Shown one piece after another: positions 6,874-9,310 of a stretch of 9,310 nucleotides of DNA. The DNA lies in NCBI GenBank assembly GCA_018262385.1, contig JAGSPQ010000473.1, positions 1 to 9,310 of the forward strand, given 5' to 3'. The stretch is from Myxococcaceae bacterium. Lineage in GTDB: Bacteria; Myxococcota; Myxococcia; Myxococcales; Myxococcaceae. A program made the position numbers and the translations under genes. The first letter of the stretch is position 1, and the number at the start of each line of letters is the position of its first letter. A model generated the notes under the pieces. That model was not told the origin of the DNA and ran no database searches. It was given only the letters and a program-made list of their open reading frames with translations.

Positions 6874-7946
6874 GGGGTCACCTCGCGGCCGAGCGGGTCG
6901 ACGCCGATCGCCGCCCTCAGATCGAGCAGCGAGAGCGCCAGCCCGTATTGTCCCCGCGCCAGCTCGACCTCGGCTTCGAAGCGGCGCAGCGAGGCGTCGG
7001 CGACCTGGAGCGTGGAGGCCAGGCCCTGCCGGTAGAGCTCCTCGGTCTCGGTGGCGTTCTTCTGCGCCACGTCGGAGGCGACCTTCGCCTGGGCCAGCGA
7101 GGCCTGCGCGCTCTTGAGCGACACCAGCGCGGCCTGGACGTCGAAGGCGACCTTGCGCTGGCGCAGCCGGGCCTGGAGCGAAGCGCTCTGGGCCTCGGCC
7201 AGCCGCTGCCGCCGTTCGCCGTAGCGATCGCCGCCGTCGAAGAGCGCCCAGGCGAGATCGACGCCGAAGGAGCCGCCGCCGACCCGGCCGCTGAGCCCCG
7301 GCTCGTTGGTCAGCCGGTACTGGGCGACGAGCGAGAGGGTGGGGAACAGCCGCGCGTTCGGCTCGTCCGACAGCGCCCCGGCCTGGGCGGCGCGGGCCAC
7401 CGCGGCGGCGACGTCGAGCCGGGAGTCCTGGGCCTTCGCGAGCGCCTGCGCGCTGAGCTCGGGCGAGGCGGAAGCGGCGGTCTCCAGCAGGGCGGCGGGG
7501 CGCTCGAGCGCGTCGAGCTCGCCGGGCGCCGCGTCGAGCAGCCAGGCGAGCTGAATGCGCGCGGTCTCGGCGGTCGAGGTGGCGCGGGTGAGCTCGCGTT
7601 CGGCGGTGGCGGCCTCGAGCTGGGCGCGGGTGACATCGTTGACGCTGACCAGGCCGGCGGCCTGGCGCGACCCGCTGTCCTTGACCGCCTGCTGGGCGAA
7701 GTCGACCCGCCGGCGCGCGGCGTCCACCACCGCCTGCGACGAGAGCGTCTGCAGGAACGCGTCACCCGCCTCGAACGCGAGCAGCCGGCGCGAATCGGCC
7801 GACTCCAGCTTCGTCGCCTCGAGCTCGCGCGCCGCGGCGCGGTAGAGCGGGATGCCGCGGGCGTCGAACACCGTCCACCGCGCGGCCGCCACCGCCGAGA
7901 GCGCGTTGGGTTCCTGGACGACGAGCGGCTGCCCGCCGGCGCTCAC
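6870..7946 (-). CDS. TolC-family outer-membrane factor, main fragment
   Basis: This frame encodes 358 residues covering most of an outer-membrane efflux channel (OEP/TolC family). It starts at VSAGGQPLVVQEP, just before the first repeat, and contains LSAVAAARWTVFDARG, long Ala/Glu/Arg/Gln-rich helices, the second-repeat barrel segment FGVDLAWALFDGGDR, and the terminal helix pattern ending LSLLDLRAAIGVDPLGREVTP. It has no signal peptide of its own; that lies in the preceding fragment (7943-8101) in another frame. About 20-25 residues expected between the fragments, around the end of the first helix and the first barrel strand, are missing. GTG7946 overlaps the upstream fragment's TGA as GTGA, so re-initiation is conceivable, but the product would not be exported. 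The stop at 6870-6872 overlaps the fusion-protein start. Confidence 0.88.
   Translation of the reverse strand: MSAGGQPLVVQEPNALSAVAAARWTVFDARGIPLYRAAARELEATKLESADSRRLLAFEAGDAFLQTLSSQAVVDAARRRVDFAQQAVKDSGSRQAAGLVSVNDVTRAQLEAATAERELTRATSTAETARIQLAWLLDAAPGELDALERPAALLETAASASPELSAQALAKAQDSRLDVAAAVARAAQAGALSDEPNARLFPTLSLVAQYRLTNEPGLSGRVGGGSFGVDLAWALFDGGDRYGERRQRLAEAQSASLQARLRQRKVAFDVQAALVSLKSAQASLAQAKVASDVAQKNATETEELYRQGLASTLQVADASLRRFEAEVELARGQYGLALSLLDLRAAIGVDPLGREVTP
6878..6884 (-). promoter_or_regulatory. strong ribosome-binding site for the fusion-protein gene
   Basis: GAGGTGA lies 4 nt before GTG6873, inside the 3' end of the outer-membrane factor gene. It decides the GTG start and explains coupled translation through the GTGA stop/start overlap. 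Confidence 0.65.
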
Positions 7947-7948
7947 CG
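7943..7948 (-). other. deletion/frameshift junction in the outer-membrane factor gene
   Basis: The N-terminal frame ends ...QARLSR then TGA (7943-7945), while homology resumes with VSAGG starting at GTG 7944-7946. The usual ARA-x-LLP-type first barrel segment is absent, so roughly 60-75 nt appear to be lost, with a change of frame. Confidence 0.7.
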
Positions 7949-8101
7949 GCTCAGGCGCGCCTGGGAGGCAGTGGTGTTCAGGTGGGAGATCTTCGCCCGC
8001 TCGTTGCGCTCGATCGTCCGGTCCACCGCCTGCTCGAAGGTCAGCGGCCCGGCGAAAGCCGGCGGGCAGCCCAGGAGGACGACGGCAGCGAGAAAGCGCA
8101 T
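7943..8101 (-). CDS. outer-membrane factor, N-terminal fragment with signal peptide
   Basis: Fifty-two residues carry the missing start of the TolC-family protein: signal peptide MRFLAAVVLLGCPPAFA with a likely cut after AFA-17, then the family opening GPLTFEQAVDRTIERNERAK and a helix ending SQARLSR before TGA. ATG8101 gives a compact, complete signal peptide but has no clear ribosome-binding site. GTG8128 is an in-frame alternative adding nine residues (MFSVKPATS), also without a good site. Alone this peptide has no function; it belongs with the fragment at 6870-7946. Confidence 0.8.
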   Translation of the reverse strand: MRFLAAVVLLGCPPAFAGPLTFEQAVDRTIERNERAKISHLNTTASQARLSR

Positions 8102-8178
8102 CGAGGTGGCCGGTTTGACACTGAACACTCAGGATCGACAACCGTTAAGCCTCAGGTGACGAATCCCGGCGAAAAGTC
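8102..8178. other. gap between the methyltransferase and efflux genes
   Basis: This 77-nt stretch contains the dyad CTGA-ACAC-TCAG (8121-8132). On the - strand CCTGAG occurs here twice (8128-8133, 8151-8156), and a third copy (8178-8183) overlaps the methyltransferase stop. A weak TTGTCG box is visible but no good -10. It may hold a promoter or operator for the pump genes; I cannot confirm one. Confidence 0.35.
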
Positions 8179-8769
8179 TCAGGGGCCGTTGGGTTTGGCC
8201 GAGAAGCGCCGCAGGTTGTTCTCGGCGCGGCGGCCCTCGGGCTCGATCTGGAAGCCGGCGCTCTCGACCGCCGCCTCGGTGTCCCGGTTGGGGTGGCAGC
8301 CACCGGCGACCGTGGTCCACAGCGGCTGGATCAGGTCCTGCCAGCGCCCGCCCAGCCGCGAGGTCGACCGCACGTGCTCCAGCATCCGCAGCCGGCCCCC
8401 GGGTGCCAGCACCCGCTTCACCTCGGCCAGCCCGCGCCGCGCATCGGGCACCGAGCAGAAGACCAGCCCGCTCACCACCGTGTCGAACGTCTGGGGCCGG
8501 AAGGGGAGGGCGTGGGCGGTCGCGCGCACCAGCGGCACCGAAGGCGCGCGCCGCCGGGCAGCCGCCAGGTTGTCGGCCGAGGGATCGACGCCCACCACCT
8601 GACAGTCGGGCGAGTAGAGCGGCAGGTTTCGCCCGGTGCCGCAGCCGATGTCGAGCGTCCGCCCCCGCGCGCCCTTCACCAGCCACTGCCGCCAGCGCTC
8701 GAGGCCGAAGAGCTCGAACACCGCCATCAGCCCGTCGTAGACGACGGGGATCTGCTCTACGCCGCGCAT
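8179..8769 (-). CDS. class I SAM methyltransferase (METTL7/UbiE-like)
   Basis: A 196-residue soluble Rossmann-fold methyltransferase. Motif I is TLDIGCGTGRN (38-48), the acidic residue binding the SAM ribose is in VVGVDPS (D62), and the central strand FDTVVSGLVFCSVPD (95-109) and LAPGGRL (121-127) are the usual motif II/III region. The C-terminal block LEHVRS ... GGRWQDLIQPLW ... GGCHPNRDTEAAVESAGF resembles the METTL7 (TMT1 thiol methyltransferase) and PmtA/UbiE-like groups, so small thiols, lipids or quinone-like molecules are plausible acceptors. The substrate is not readable from sequence. The start is ATG8769 because AGGAG lies 8 nt upstream (8778-8782); the frame stays open upstream (to about 8808), but those residues are not family-like. 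It lies 49 nt after the oxygenase gene and 77 nt before the pump genes on the same strand, so co-transcription is possible. Confidence 0.87.
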   Translation of the reverse strand: MRGVEQIPVVYDGLMAVFELFGLERWRQWLVKGARGRTLDIGCGTGRNLPLYSPDCQVVGVDPSADNLAAARRRAPSVPLVRATAHALPFRPQTFDTVVSGLVFCSVPDARRGLAEVKRVLAPGGRLRMLEHVRSTSRLGGRWQDLIQPLWTTVAGGCHPNRDTEAAVESAGFQIEPEGRRAENNLRRFSAKPNGP

Positions 8770-8777
8770 TTTTCTGG

Positions 8778-8782
8778 CTCCT
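8778..8782 (-). promoter_or_regulatory. ribosome-binding site deciding the methyltransferase start
   Basis: AGGAG lies 8 nt before ATG8769 on the - strand, in a purine-rich intergenic stretch with repeated GAACC and CCAGAA words. It supports ATG8769 over upstream in-frame codons. Confidence 0.6.
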
Positions 8783-8818
8783 GGTTCCGCTTCCCGGGTT
8801 CTGGGCAAACGCGCCCGC

Positions 8819-9310
8819 TCACCGACCGTAGTACCAGGCCGTCGCCGCGAGGCGCTCGGCCCCCGAGTGGAGGACCTCGTGCTCGATCTTCTCGGACAGG
8901 AAGATCACCAGCCGCCCCAGGCGCGGCTCGAGGTCGACCGACGGGTCGAGGAACAGCCGCAGCTGGCCGCCATCGACCGGGGTCCACGCCGGGTTCAAGT
9001 AGACGATCGCGGTCACCCGGCGGTTGTTCCCGCCCTTGAGCGCGTCGAGGTGCCGCTGGTAGTGGCCGCCCGGCCCGAAGTGGGCCAGCTGCAGATCGAA
9101 GCGGGTCAACCCGAGCCACGCCCCTTCGTTGAGCTCGAGCCGCAGTGCCTCGAAGCCCGCGACGAAGCCGCCCAGCTGAGGGTCCTCGGGGCCGAGCCAC
9201 AGCAGCGCGTCGTTGCGAACGACCTCGTCGCGCCGGTGCCCGCGCGAGATCGCCGCGGGCGCAAACGTCCCGGCGGCCGCCCGATCGGCCGCGACCCCCG
9301 CCGCCTCGGC
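8819..9310 (-). CDS. 2-oxoglutarate/Fe(II) oxygenase, SM-20/prolyl hydroxylase-like (5' end cut off)
   Basis: The frame is open from the window edge to TGA at 8819-8821 and gives 163 residues; the N-terminus lies beyond 9310. It fits the prolyl-4-hydroxylase/SM-20-related (EGLN-like) 2OG-Fe(II) dioxygenases. RGHRRDEVVRNDALLWL (23-39) precedes the core, and HYQRHLD supplies the iron ligands H87 and D89. VTAIVYLNPAWTPVDGGQLR (99-118) is the typical double-stranded beta-helix segment. EHEVL supplies the distal ligand H144, and R153, nine residues later, is placed to bind the 2OG carboxylate. All catalytic residues are present, so the enzyme looks functional. Likely reaction: hydroxylation of a protein or small-molecule substrate with 2-oxoglutarate and O2; the substrate is unknown. 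A shorter start at ATG9109 would discard conserved sequence and is not preferred. Confidence 0.88.
   Translation of the reverse strand, partial: AEAAGVAADRAAAGTFAPAAISRGHRRDEVVRNDALLWLGPEDPQLGGFVAGFEALRLELNEGAWLGLTRFDLQLAHFGPGGHYQRHLDALKGGNNRRVTAIVYLNPAWTPVDGGQLRLFLDPSVDLEPRLGRLVIFLSEKIEHEVLHSGAERLAATAWYYGR

Noticed and set aside
6948..8159. Long + strand open frame antisense to the outer-membrane factor gene
   Set aside because: Gly/Arg/Glu-rich antisense shadow; the opposite strand carries clear TolC-family homology.
8770..8818. Repeat element in the oxygenase-methyltransferase gap
   Set aside because: GAACC and CCAGAA words recur, but the stretch is only 49 nt, the copies are imperfect, and it contains the methyltransferase ribosome-binding site.

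Overview
The DNA is very G+C-rich, with strong G/C bias at third codon positions. The gene content (AMP-dependent ligase, tripartite RND pump, SM-20-type oxygenase, YwaF/TMEM164-like membrane protein) suggests a high-GC Gram-negative bacterium, because the pump needs an outer membrane. A myxobacterium or other former deltaproteobacterium is my best guess. That placement rests on general character, not on a marker gene.

Layout. Positions 1-232 hold a possible 26-codon tail of an upstream gene and a stretch rich in inverted repeats. Two genes follow on the + strand: an AMP-forming acyl-CoA ligase (233-1786) and a seven-helix YwaF/TMEM164-like protein (1970-2836). Everything from 9310 down to 2752 is on the - strand. 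In transcription order it reads: a 2-oxoglutarate/Fe(II) oxygenase cut by the window edge, a METTL7-like SAM methyltransferase, a TolC-family outer-membrane factor, a lipoprotein membrane-fusion protein, and an HAE1-type RND permease. The two blocks converge, and the 3' ends of the YwaF-like gene and the permease gene overlap.

How the genes fit together. The outer-membrane factor, fusion protein and permease genes are tightly packed, with a 4-nt GTGA overlap and then a 7-nt gap whose ribosome-binding site includes the previous stop codon. They would form one tripartite efflux pump. However, both the outer-membrane factor gene and the permease gene are broken: in each, a short conserved stretch (about 20-25 and about 40 residues) is missing and the reading frame changes at that point. 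The fusion protein between them is intact. Either the pump has decayed in this strain or the assembly contains two small deletions; raw reads would decide.

The most interesting functional idea is on the + strand. An acyl-CoA ligase sits directly upstream of a membrane protein from a family whose human member, TMEM164, is reported to be a phospholipid acyltransferase. This suggests a small lipid-acylation cassette. I saw no CRISPR array, insertion sequence, tRNA or rRNA gene.
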